DNA from: Dasypus novemcinctus | Lineage: Eukaryota; Chordata; Mammalia; Cingulata; Dasypodidae | Assembly (NCBI RefSeq): GCF_030445035.2 | Contig: NC_080680.1 | Span: forward strand, 98,895,157 to 98,959,156 | DNA length: 64,000 bases | Reading direction: 5' to 3' | Part shown: positions 46,601 through 53,522 of the stretch, in pieces | How the letters are laid out: each line of letters starts with the position of its first letter | Numbering within the stretch: the stretch's first letter is position 1 | Made by a program: the position numbers and the translations under genes | The notes under the pieces: generated by a model | Seen by the model: only the letters and a program-made list of their open reading frames with translations | What the model was told of the DNA's origin: nothing | The model's database searches: none

Positions 46601-48249
46601 GCAGCTTACTTGACCTAGACTGGGTCAGAACAAGGAAAATGGAGGAGAAAAGAGAGAGAAGACTTCCTGAAGGATGTGATGCATGATCTGGGCCTTGAAG
46701 GATACAGATAGTCCTCCAAACTTCAAAAACGTTTGTTTTTCTACTACTTTGCCCTTATCATTGAAGTGTTTATTTTGGTTCCTACATCAATATTCTCATT
46801 ATTAGTTTATTTTGTTTTGTTCTACATTTTTCCACTCAGTCAACCATGGGTGCAGAGATAATTTTTTATTTACTGCTTAGGACAGTTTTTTATTTCTGTA
46901 CACCCTTCCTTCTTGGCTATTACTCATTAAGCTGGTGTTTCTCAAACTTTAATCTTGGGGATCTTATTAAAATGTAGATCATGGTTTAGTAGTTCTGCGG
47001 TGGGGCCTGAGATTCTGCATTTCTAACAAACTTCCACGTAATGCTGATGTTGCTTGTCTGCAGAACATATTTTGAGAGAAACAGGCTAGGCTATAAACCT
47101 GATTGTTAATTGTAATTCATAAAATGTAGTGGTGAGGTTTTTTCATTGTAAAATTTGCTTATTTTAAAATTTGAAAAATAGAAATAGGAAATTTTAGGAT
47201 CGCCCTTAGTCATAACCATTTGGCTTATTTCCTTTTAATATTTGCATGTATGTATTTTTGTGAAATATTTCAAATATACAGTTATACCTTGTTACCTCAG
47301 CCCCATCCATTCCCCTCCCTGCCTCCCTGGATATAATCACTATCACAAATTCAAGGCTTACAGGTCCATTCATGATTTTATACTTTTACTACATATGTAC
47401 ATATCCTTAACAAAGTACAGTATTTTAATATTCTTAAACTTTGCAAATGGTATCATGCTATTTATAACATTCTGCAATTTGCTTTTTCTCTTCAACATTA
47501 TGTTTTTAAGGTTTATCCATATTGTCAGATATGATGATAAAGACATTAGTATTTTGTTATATAGACAGCAGTTTATCATTCTCCTGTCAATGAAGATTTT
47601 GATAGTATCTATGGAATACTATAATGAACATTCTTGAAAATACCTTGTATATATGTGTGAAAGTTTCTTAAGTCTTCTGTAATTTTTAAACCTTCTCTAG
47701 TTTTTGTTTTTCCACTGTTGTAATCATGGTATGTATATAATTTGAATCTACTTTTTTCATATAACAAAATTACCCACATTATTACCTATTCTTTGTAAAC
47801 ATTATTTTTAATGTTTACTTAATTTTTTATTGCTAGATATCTTAATTTTCTTAACCCTTCCCCAGTTAATAGACATTTAGAAAGGCTTATGTTGTCAGAT
47901 TTCTCTCTAAAGTATTGTACCATTCACTAACAAACTTAATTAACTTCTTAAGGTACAGAGGGAATTGTGTTCTTTCTGTCTTTCATTTCAGGCCATTGCA
48001 AACCAACCTTGGGCTCAGAAACTTATGTTTAACAGTCCAGGTTTTGTAGAATATGTGATGGACCGGTCCGTGGAGCATGACAAAGCTTCAAAGGATGCCA
48101 AGTATGAACTAGTAAAAGCACTTGCCAATTCCAAGACAATTGCAGAAATATTTGGGAACCCAAATTATTTAAGGCTCAGAACTTACCTGAGTGAAGGTCC
48201 ATACTATGTGAAGCCTGTTTCCACAACAGCAGTGGAAGGAGCTGAATGA
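24679..48249 (+). CDS. PSMD5: 26S proteasome non-ATPase regulatory subunit 5 (S5b), complete ten-exon coding region
   Basis: Coding exons: 24679-24851, 36761-36905, 37905-38018, 38439-38567, 40978-41087, 42617-42759, 43518-43709, 45099-45208, 45617-45757, 47992-48249. They sum to 1515 nt, that is 504 codons plus TGA, which is the length I know for mammalian PSMD5. Every intron is GT-AG and all phases join without a stop. The protein opens [20 protein letters not shown] and ends STTAVEGAE. The family is an all-helical HEAT/ARM-type chaperone that binds the ATPase PSMC2 with PSMC1 and PSMD2 during assembly of the 19S base, then leaves before the mature 26S particle forms; it acts in cytosol and nucleus. 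The start lies in a GGCAAAGATGG context inside a CpG island. Intron 1 (11.9 kb) is packed with repeats and a CARM1 retrocopy. The exon 7 donor (CAG|GTTGGT) is weak. Nothing suggests loss of function. Confidence 0.97.
25270..25460 (+). mobile_element. L1 3'-UTR fragment
   Basis: AAGGTGTTGATGGAAGGGTG, then TTATATGGGAATTCTG and TTTTGTAAGTTCACAACTCC, are shared with the L1 ends at 4554 and 32830. Confidence 0.5.
26090..26545. mobile_element. LINE-2-like fragment
   Basis: Pyrimidine-rich sequence with GTGTAAAGTCCTGACTTCTC, TGGCATTTGGGCTTTGAC and CTCTAACTGAAATGCCCTCC, a pattern typical of decayed L2 ends. Similar stretches lie at about 39060-39360 and 46130-46300. Confidence 0.5.
26966..28151 (-). 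mobile_element. Solo LTR of the same family, interrupted by a second copy
   Basis: The outer element occupies 26966-27383 plus 27999-28151. On the minus strand it starts TGTGGCAATTTGATATTATT and ends CTAACACA. Flanks ACTTA and ACTTG fit a 5-base target duplication. It breaks inside a G-rich tract (AGGGGGTGGGGA, then GGGGCAGGGAC), where another copy sits in the opposite orientation. Both lie in PSMD5 intron 1. Confidence 0.65.
27384..27998 (+). mobile_element. Inner solo LTR, same family, opposite orientation
   Basis: The element starts near GGTAGCAGTTTGATATTG and ends ATCACTAATACA. It has an AATAAATACCC signal near 27930 followed by TTTATAAAAACCAACA, the mirror of the outer element's end. 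Because of the orientation, the + strand shows TTTATAAAGGG near 27017 and its complement near 27938, making a large inverted repeat. Confidence 0.6.
28475..31465 (+). pseudogene. Processed pseudogene of CARM1 (PRMT4), in PSMD5 intron 1
   Basis: An intron-less copy of the CARM1 message reads in order: [17 protein letters not shown] near 28578, QYFQFYG near 28885, the AdoMet motif as [14 protein letters not shown] near 28963 (family VLDVGCGSGIL), the double-E region as LEPIGH near 29175, KYLKPSGN near 29240, then EGDLHRIEI and [12 protein letters not shown] near 29495-29570, SKSGNLLDV near 29783, and the end H-L-G-S stop at 30090-30092. Many frameshifts, stops and CpG-to-TpG changes break it. 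The 3' UTR follows to an AATAAA (31434-31439) and a short A-run (31458-31465), the mark of reverse transcription. CARM1 normally methylates arginines in histone H3 and splicing factors; this copy cannot encode it. A T18 run at about 30552 lies in the old 3' UTR. Confidence 0.92.
31553..32135 (-). mobile_element. Old L1 3' end
   Basis: In reverse orientation it has the end of L1 ORF2 and its 3' UTR: GTTGATGAACATTTGGGTTG, CACTGCTATGAACATTCAT and CTGCCAAACTTTTTTCCAAA are the complements of well-known L1 ORF2 blocks. It directly follows the CARM1 pseudogene. Confidence 0.75.
32136..32900 (+). mobile_element. L1 ORF2 tail and 3' UTR
   Basis: Sense L1 blocks AATGGGCAAAGGATTTGAAC, AACCACAATGAGATATCAGT and the 3' UTR motif GTGGTATATGGGAATCTG are present. 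The reading frame is broken by many stops. Its orientation is opposite to the L1 just before it. Confidence 0.75.
33117..33510 (+). repeat. MIR SINE split by a younger SINE
   Basis: The left part has GGTTGAAAGCATGGACTCTG and GTGTGACCTTGGGCATCC. The right part resumes after 33455 with GAGGATTAAATGAGTTGA. Another, reversed MIR follows at about 33530-33640 (GATGAGGAAACTGAGGCTCA). Confidence 0.75.
33258..33455 (+). mobile_element. Short two-unit tRNA-type SINE inserted in a MIR
   Basis: Two tRNA-like units stand in tandem (GGGGAGTGGATGTGGCCTCA and GAGGAGTTGATGTG), joined by an A-rich linker. MIR sequence flanks it on both sides: the left part ends near 33257 and the right part resumes ATGAGGATTAAATGAGTT at 33462. 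It is therefore younger than that MIR. Confidence 0.7.
33945..34303 (-). mobile_element. Two-unit tRNA-type SINE (DAS relative)
   Basis: Reverse orientation with two tRNA-like units: GGGAACTGAACCTGGGACCT (near 34048) and ATCCAAACTCAGGTCC (near 34239). Each ends in a ...CCACATCCACT... head. Confidence 0.7.
34722..35075 (-). mobile_element. L1M 3' end
   Basis: AAAGTGTACAATTCAGTGG, CCATCACCACTGTCTAATTC and AACATTTTCATCACCCC are the complement of a typical L1M 3' UTR. CTATTGTGAATAGTGCTGC follows. It lies in PSMD5 intron 1. Confidence 0.75.
35462..35802 (-). mobile_element. Two-unit tRNA-type SINE (DAS relative)
   Basis: Reverse orientation. Two copies of a GGAGGCA-C/T-GGGAACxGAACCC unit (near 35560 and 35730) and a tail with TTATTTCTCCCCCATCCC. 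Confidence 0.7.
36050..36454 (-). mobile_element. DAS SINE
   Basis: Reverse orientation. Target duplication TAACCTATAGCATTTA at about 36033-36048 and 36457-36472. It lies about 300 bases upstream of PSMD5 exon 2. Confidence 0.9.
37490..37680 (-). repeat. MIR SINE in PSMD5 intron 2
   Basis: Reverse MIR: CATCTATGTGCCAGCCACTG, then CATTTAATCTTCATATCTAC and AATTTGCCCAAGGTTGTTAT. Confidence 0.65.
39476..40023 (-). mobile_element. DAS-type SINE with internal minisatellite
   Basis: Reverse orientation. Target duplication TTGAGTTCATTCTTT and TTGAGCTCATTCTTT on the two sides. Between the two tRNA-like units, about 39740-39925 holds imperfect repeats of the type GGCACTCG-CTTGCC-ACG-. The copy at 49134 has the same build. 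Confidence 0.8.
40188..40410 (-). mobile_element. Pair of tRNA-like monomers
   Basis: Two tRNA-like monomers in reverse orientation (GGGATTTGAACCCATGACCT near 40211 and GGGGTTCAAACCCAGTACCT near 40341), joined by a GTTTTGTTTTGTTTG linker. Confidence 0.65.
40601..40680. repeat. (GACT/GGCT)n microsatellite
   Basis: Tandem tetranucleotides in PSMD5 intron 4: a CTGG block followed by a GACT block, a sign of two-step expansion from a point-mutated unit. Confidence 0.92.
41440..41660 (+). repeat. MIR SINE in PSMD5 intron 5
   Basis: Sense MIR core: GGGGCTTGAATGTATCTCTA, GCTGTTAGACTTTGGACAAA, then GGAGGATTAAGTGAATTG. Confidence 0.65.
44651..45080 (+). mobile_element. DAS-type composite SINE
   Basis: Head GGGAAGTGGATGTGGCTCAA, a second unit from GGGAGCTGTGGTGGCACAAG (44897), and an AATAAATAAATCTTATTTTTTT tail. 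TCTCATTGTT lies before it and TCTCATTGTT again after it (about 45078-45087). It ends only about 18 bases before PSMD5 exon 8. Confidence 0.85.
46932..47088. mobile_element. MER5A-type hAT element
   Basis: Contains GTGTTTCTCAAACTTTAAT, GATTCTGCATTTCTAACAAA and an ending with TTTGAGAGAAACAG. It lies in PSMD5 intron 9. Confidence 0.6.
47236..47680 (-). mobile_element. Old L1-type 3' fragment
   Basis: The layout resembles a reversed L1M end: AAATGGTATCATGCTATTTA, GTTTTTAAGGTTTATCCATA and later CTATAATGAACATTC. It is strongly decayed, and a 131-codon frame over it is chance. It lies in PSMD5 intron 9. Confidence 0.5.
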
Positions 48250-48830
48250 TTTCTCATTGAGTCTACTATAGAGGACCATTTTTTGACTAGAACTTCTCCA
48301 AAGGCATTTGATTCCATTTGTAGTGTACAAAACAGAGACTTCCCTCTCTCCAGAATTATCATGGGATATCTTTATCACCAATATTTGTTGTTTCTACATT
48401 GATATATAGTGTGGAACCGGGGGTTTTGGTATACATTGAGAGCAAGAAAACTTGGTCTTAATTGAACCATGTATTTTTCAGATTCCTTTGACTGCCTTAA
48501 TCTTTGCAATAAGATGGAAGTTATGGTTCTCCCAGAAAACTTCCATGGACATACCCACTGTCTTATTAAAAAATCTGCTTTAAGTAGAATAGAACCAAAT
48601 TATTTCTGAATTCTTTTCACTACCCTTTTTTTTTAAATCCTCTTCAGTCCTTTTCCTCCTCTAAGTCCACTTTGAAAGACTTGGATATGAATATGTTTTG
48701 AAAAATAAGTAGTATGAAATCTTAAAATTATGTTCTATATACTAAGAATAATTTTATGTTCTTTTTATTTTTTAATTACTATTATTCCTTTGAAAGAAGA
48801 TGTGAAATAAACCTAAACAAATGTTCTTTT
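48250..48830 (+). other. PSMD5: PSMD5 3' UTR with polyadenylation signal
   Basis: The stop codon is followed by about 560 bases of unique AT-rich sequence and then an AATAAA at 48806-48811, set in TGTGAAATAAACC. Cleavage would be expected about 15-25 bases later, and a T- and GT-rich stretch follows at about 48835-48880. This is the first canonical signal after the stop. Use of a later signal cannot be excluded. Confidence 0.6.
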
Positions 48831-49133
48831 GATGCTTTTTTGCTGTTTTTCAATGAATTTTACTCTGTTTTGGTTTGGGGGGACAGGCATGATAACATGC
48901 TAATCAGAAGGGTCCCCAAGCTGTCATTTTATTTATCAGTGGGTCATCATTCTTGAGGATTTGTCTTTAATTTTTCAGATCTGTAAAGTCAATGTTGAGT
49001 GAATCAAACAGAGTAAGTGAGGCTGACTCCTAATAACCAGAATCAGAAGGAAAGGACAGTATGCATAAACAAGGATGCCATCTCATTCATTTACAAAGGT
49101 TGATCTATCTTCTTTTAACAAAAAAAAGTTCCC

Positions 49134-49792
49134 AGGAAGCAGATGTGGCTCAAGTGATAAGGCCCCCGCCTACCATATGGGAGGACCCAGGTTTGATCCC
49201 TGGGACCTCCTAGTGAAAAAGAAGAGAAAGTGTGCCTGTGTGGCGAGCCAGTTCCCACATAGCAAGCCAAGTACACACGCGGTGAGCCAAGTGCCCATGT
49301 GGGTAGTTGCATGGCAAGCCAAGTGCCCGCACAGTGAGCCAAATGCATACGTGTGTGCCTGCTTGGTGAGCTGAGTGCCCACATGAGTGCCTGTGTGGTG
49401 AGCCACTGCCCACATGGCAAGCCAGTACCCGTGCGAGTGCCTGCGTGGTGAGCCAATGCCTGCGCGGCGAGCCAGTGCCCTCCTGGCAAGCCGAGTGCCC
49501 GTGCAAGTGAGTCACACAGCAAGATAATGATGCAACAAAAGAGACAAGGGGAGAGTCAACGTGAAGCACAGCAGTGACCAGGAACTGAGATGGCGCAATT
49601 GATAGGGAACCACTCTACACATCAGAGGTCCCCAGGATCGAATCCCAGGAAATCCTAGAGAAGAAAGACAAGAAGAGAAGACAAAAAGAGAGATACAGAA
49701 GATCACACAACGAATGGACACAGACAATAAAAACAGTGGGGGGAGGGGGAGGAGGAGGGGGAGGGGAGGAAGGGGAAGGAAAAAATCTTTAA
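49134..49792 (+). mobile_element. DAS-type SINE with internal minisatellite
   Basis: Target duplication AAAAAAAGTTCCCA on both sides (about 49122-49135 and 49792-49806). Between two tRNA-like units, about 49233-49510 is an array of imperfect units built on GCAAGCCAAGTGCCC and GTGAGCC-. The tail is preceded by a GGGGAGGGGGAGG tract. Confidence 0.85.
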
Positions 49793-50139
49793 AAAAAAAG
49801 TTCCCATCCATTTTCCAGAGCCCTTTTTTCTAAATGACAAAGCACTCTCTCTCAAGGCACCAGCACAAAGGCTCCTCCGTGAGCATGTTATCAGACTATA
49901 ATAGGTTCAGAATCTAGAAATAGATTTCTTTTAGGCCATTGAGAAGTTAATAAACTATCTCTGCTTTGTAACAAAATGGTTGTCAAGTGACCTGAATTCT
50001 CTCCAGATTCATTGTCTCTTCTCCACCATCTCTGGTTTCTCATTTTCCTTTTTTCCGTGTTCCATATTGACCATTCTCCTAATGTTAATATCATTAATTA
50101 TGTTATAGCCAGCTCTTTTCCTGGCCTAAGAAACATTCT

Positions 50140-50614
50140 TTTTTTTTTTTTTTTTAATTTTATTTATCTCCCTGTTCCCCCATTGTCTGCTCTCTGTATC
50201 CATTTGCTGTGTGTTCTGTGTCCGCTTGTATTCTCATTAGGCGGCTCTGAGAACCAATCCTGGGACCTTCTGGAATGGGAGAGGCTATTATTCTCTTTTG
50301 CCACCTCAGCTGCCCTGTTCTGCTACATCTTCTTATTTTATCTCCTCTCTGTCTCTTGTTACACCATCTTGCTGTGCCAGCTCTCTGCATTTTTGGCCAG
50401 TACTCCTGCATGGGGCGGCTTTCCCACATGAGGTGACATTCTAGCACAGGGCAGCACTCCTGTATGGGGCTGAATTCCTACATGGGCGGGCACTCCACAT
50501 AGGCCAGCTCGCCACATGGGCCAGCTTGCCCTCACCAGGAGGCCCTGGGCATCAAACCCTGGACCTCCTATATGGTAGATGGGAGCCCAATTGGTTGAGC
50601 CACATTCGCTTCCC
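50140..50614 (-). mobile_element. DAS-type composite SINE
   Basis: Reverse orientation. Perfect target duplication GAAACATTCT at 50130-50139 and 50615-50624. Both tRNA-like units are present. Confidence 0.88.
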
Positions 50615-50773
50615 GAAACATTCTCTCTTTAAAGTGACTTTCACTTAATCTCCTTCATGATACTGATTTTCTTCATTTAACTTCAGAGGGATGTCTTTCT
50701 ATATACGGCCTACAAACTCATTCTGAATTTGTGTCTGTGACTCTTTTAAATACATTCATTTAATAAATATACA

Positions 50774-51165
50774 GGGAAGCGCTCTTGGCCCAGTGGTTAG
50801 GGTATCCATCTACCACATGGGAGGTCCACGGTTCAAACCCCGGGCCTCCTTGACCCGTGTGGAGCTGGCCCATGTGCAGTGCTGATGCGCACAAGGAGTG
50901 CTGTGCCACGCAGGGGTGTCCCTGCGTAGGGGAGCCCCACGCGCAAGGAGTGCACCCCGTAAGGAGAGCCACCCACGCGAAAGAAAGTGCAGCCTGCCCA
51001 GGAATGGTGCTGCACACAGAGAGCTGACACAAGATGACGCAACAAAAAGAAACACAGATTCCTGTGCCACTGACAACAACAGAAGTGGACAAAGAACACA
51101 CAGCAAATAGATACAGAGAACAGACAACGGGGGTGGGGGGAAGGGGAGGTAAATAAATCTTTAAA
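50774..51165 (+). mobile_element. DAS SINE
   Basis: Head GGGAAGCGCTCTTGGCCCAG and B-box GGTTCAAACCCCGGG are well kept. The tail runs into an AT microsatellite (ATATATATATA), so the right flank is unclear. Confidence 0.88.
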
Positions 51166-51237
51166 AAATATATATATATATACATTTATTGACTGTCTAT
51201 TTTGTGCTTGGCACTGAGAAACCTTACTATGTATTTC

Positions 51238-51321
51238 TTTGGAGGTAGTAGGACCGAGGATTGGACCCAGGACCTCATATTTGGGAAGTCGGTGCTCACC
51301 CACTGAGCTACATGAGCTCCC
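51238..51321 (-). mobile_element. tRNA-like SINE monomer
   Basis: A single reverse-oriented unit with GGATTGGACCCAGGACCTC and ...GAGCTACATGAGCTCCCC at the head side. It is the same kind of monomer as at 40188-40410. Confidence 0.6.
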
Positions 51322-51719
51322 CTCCAGTCGTTTAATCTTTTTTTTTCTTTTGAATCCGTCATTTAATCTTTATATCTCTATTTTACAGATGAGGAAACCA
51401 AGGTTCGGAGAAGTTAAGTAGCTTATCCCAAAATCACACGGGTAGTAAGTGCTAAATAGAAAATTAGAGTGTATTTTAAGTTGAGTGATGGAAACACTGC
51501 TCCAGACTTAAGAGAAAGGAAACGTTTTCTAGTGAAAGAGACCTGATCTGAATCTTAAAAGAACCAGTGGGAGAAACAAGAACAGTGGGGAATAGCATAG
51601 CAAGCAGAGAGAACAGCAGGTACAGATACAAAAGCAAGAGAACATGTTTCAAAAACTATAAGTAGTTCAATATGAGCGAAGCCTAGGATTTAAGGGGCAA
51701 AATTGCAAAATTCTTTATA

Positions 51720-52160
51720 AGTACTAATCACTACCATTTCTTAGCATCTCCTGTATGCTAGCCACTTGATATGCATTTTCTCATTTGATCCTCATTACAC
51801 TTTACAAGTTAAGTATCATTTTGCAGACAAAGACATGAAGTACATTATTGGAAGGGAGTTGAATTGGTTCCCATTTTGTTAGTCATATTTTGTTGCTAAT
51901 AATAGTTAATAACTATTGAGTATTTACTGTGTGTCAGACATTGAAAAAGCTTTTCATGTATTAATTTATGTTGCTATCTTCACACTCCCAGGAGTTAGGT
52001 ACTGCTTCTGCCCTGTTCACACAGCTAATATGTGGAGCCAAGATTTGAACCTAGGCTGTTTAAACTCAGAACTTATGTTTTTAATGCTACCTCTTCCTCT
52101 TACTGAATGCTTACTATATGCCAAATCCAGTGCTAAGCACTCAACCTAGCTCATTAAGTC
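51720..52160 (-). repeat. Two MIR-type SINEs in reverse orientation
   Basis: CTCCTGTATGCTAGCCACTT near 51748 and TGAGTATTTACTGTGTGTCA near 51918 are two separate MIR starts. The second continues to AGATTTGAACCTAGGCTG and a further CTTACTATATGCCAAATCC. Confidence 0.6.
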
Positions 52161-52496
52161 CATCAGCCCTACAAGACTGATTTAGGACACAAACTGAGGC
52201 TTTGTAAAATTTAATGACATTCAAAAATAAAATATATAAAATATAATAAAATAATCAGTGTTATGCATGGTGGGGATTTTCAAGATGTTACTTTGACAAC
52301 CTTAAAAAAACAAAAAAGATGTTACTTTGGGGACCCCCAGATGGGAACCATTGTTCTAGTGCCTAGTCATTAAACAAGAGAAATAATGAGTGTATACATA
52401 ACATGACATGTGAATTTGTTGCACCTTATCTGTGGAGCAGAACCTAATTAGTACTTGATGACTCGATGAAAAATGTTTTACAAAGAGCTAGAGAGG

Positions 52497-52690
52497 GGAG
52501 CAGCTATGGCTCAGGCAGTTGAGCATCTGCTTCCCACATGGGAGGTCCTGGGTTTGGTTCCCCTTGTCACCAAAAAACAAAACAAAGCAGCAAAACAACC
52601 AACTAGGGAGCCAATGTGGCTCAGTGGTTGAGTGCTGGCTTCCCACATACAAAGTTCTGGGTTCACTACCTGGCCCCTGGTACCACAAAA
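52497..52690 (+). mobile_element. Two-unit tRNA-type SINE
   Basis: Units GGGAGCAGCTATGGCTCAGG (near 52498) and GGAGCCAATGTGGCTCAGTG (near 52607), joined by an AAACAAAACAAAGC linker. Confidence 0.7.
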
Positions 52691-53004
52691 AACATAAACC
52701 TAGAGATCCAAGTCACACACTAGTGAGGTTTATGTTAATACATACCAACTATCTAATACTTTGAGATTAAATTTATTTACACCACTCAGATTTCTAAAAT
52801 GTTTCCTGCTTGAAGATGAGACTAATATTTTGTTATAAAAATTATTTATATAATATTTTCCTTTAATTCTGAGTATTCTCAAATGTCAATCACCATTGCT
52901 ATCACTGAGACATGATAGTCTCGATGTAATAAAGTATTCACGATTTAATTGTAAAGAGAAGATGTTATAATTAAATTCAATATTCTCCCCTTTCTGAAAG
53001 GAAG

Positions 53005-53230
53005 GTTTTATTTATTTTTCAAGCTGCTTTATTCACACACCATACAATCCAAAGTGTACAATCAGCGGCTCTCAGTATAATCACAGAGTTGTACATTTAT
53101 CACCACAACCAATTTTAGGACATTTTCATTGCTCCAAAAAGCAAAACCCCCTATCCTTTATACACCCCATTACTGACATTTAGCATTGGTGTGGTATCTT
53201 TGTTACAACTGATGAAAGAATATTAAAATA
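53005..53230 (-). mobile_element. L1M 3' end
   Basis: CCAAAGTGTACAATCAGCGG, CATTTATCACCACAACC and TAGGACATTTTCATTGCTCC mark a reversed L1 3' UTR. It lies 300 bases downstream of the B3GALT9 stop. Confidence 0.7.
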
Positions 53231-53522
53231 TTACTGTTAACTATAGTTCATAACTTGCATTAGGTATTTTTTTCCTATATACCACCCTATTATTAACACA
53301 TGGGAAGATTTTTTAAAAGAATAATGCTACCCCTACACTTAAATTCCATAAAATGAGATCTCAATAAAATTTAGTACATTGGAACACTAAACCTTTGCAA
53401 CTTGCTAAGTCCAATTACAGATTGAGTGAAAATACACCAAACATGAGGAAGGAGGGAAGCTTTCTATAACAGGGTAGAAGGTAATTTAAAAAGACTAGTC
53501 TTATAAGAAAAATAGGGAAATA

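Noticed and set aside
47242-47637. 131-codon + strand frame
   Set aside because: It covers an old reversed L1-type fragment, is AT-rich with no domain, and lies within PSMD5 intron 9.
49233-49510. Regularly repeated 15-25 base units that at first look like a CRISPR array
   Set aside because: Units are imperfect, there are no unique spacers of constant length, and the array sits inside a SINE with a target duplication in a mammalian genome. It is a minisatellite.
53005-53230. 3' regulatory element of B3GALT9
   Set aside because: The sequence is the reversed end of an L1 and needs no other explanation.
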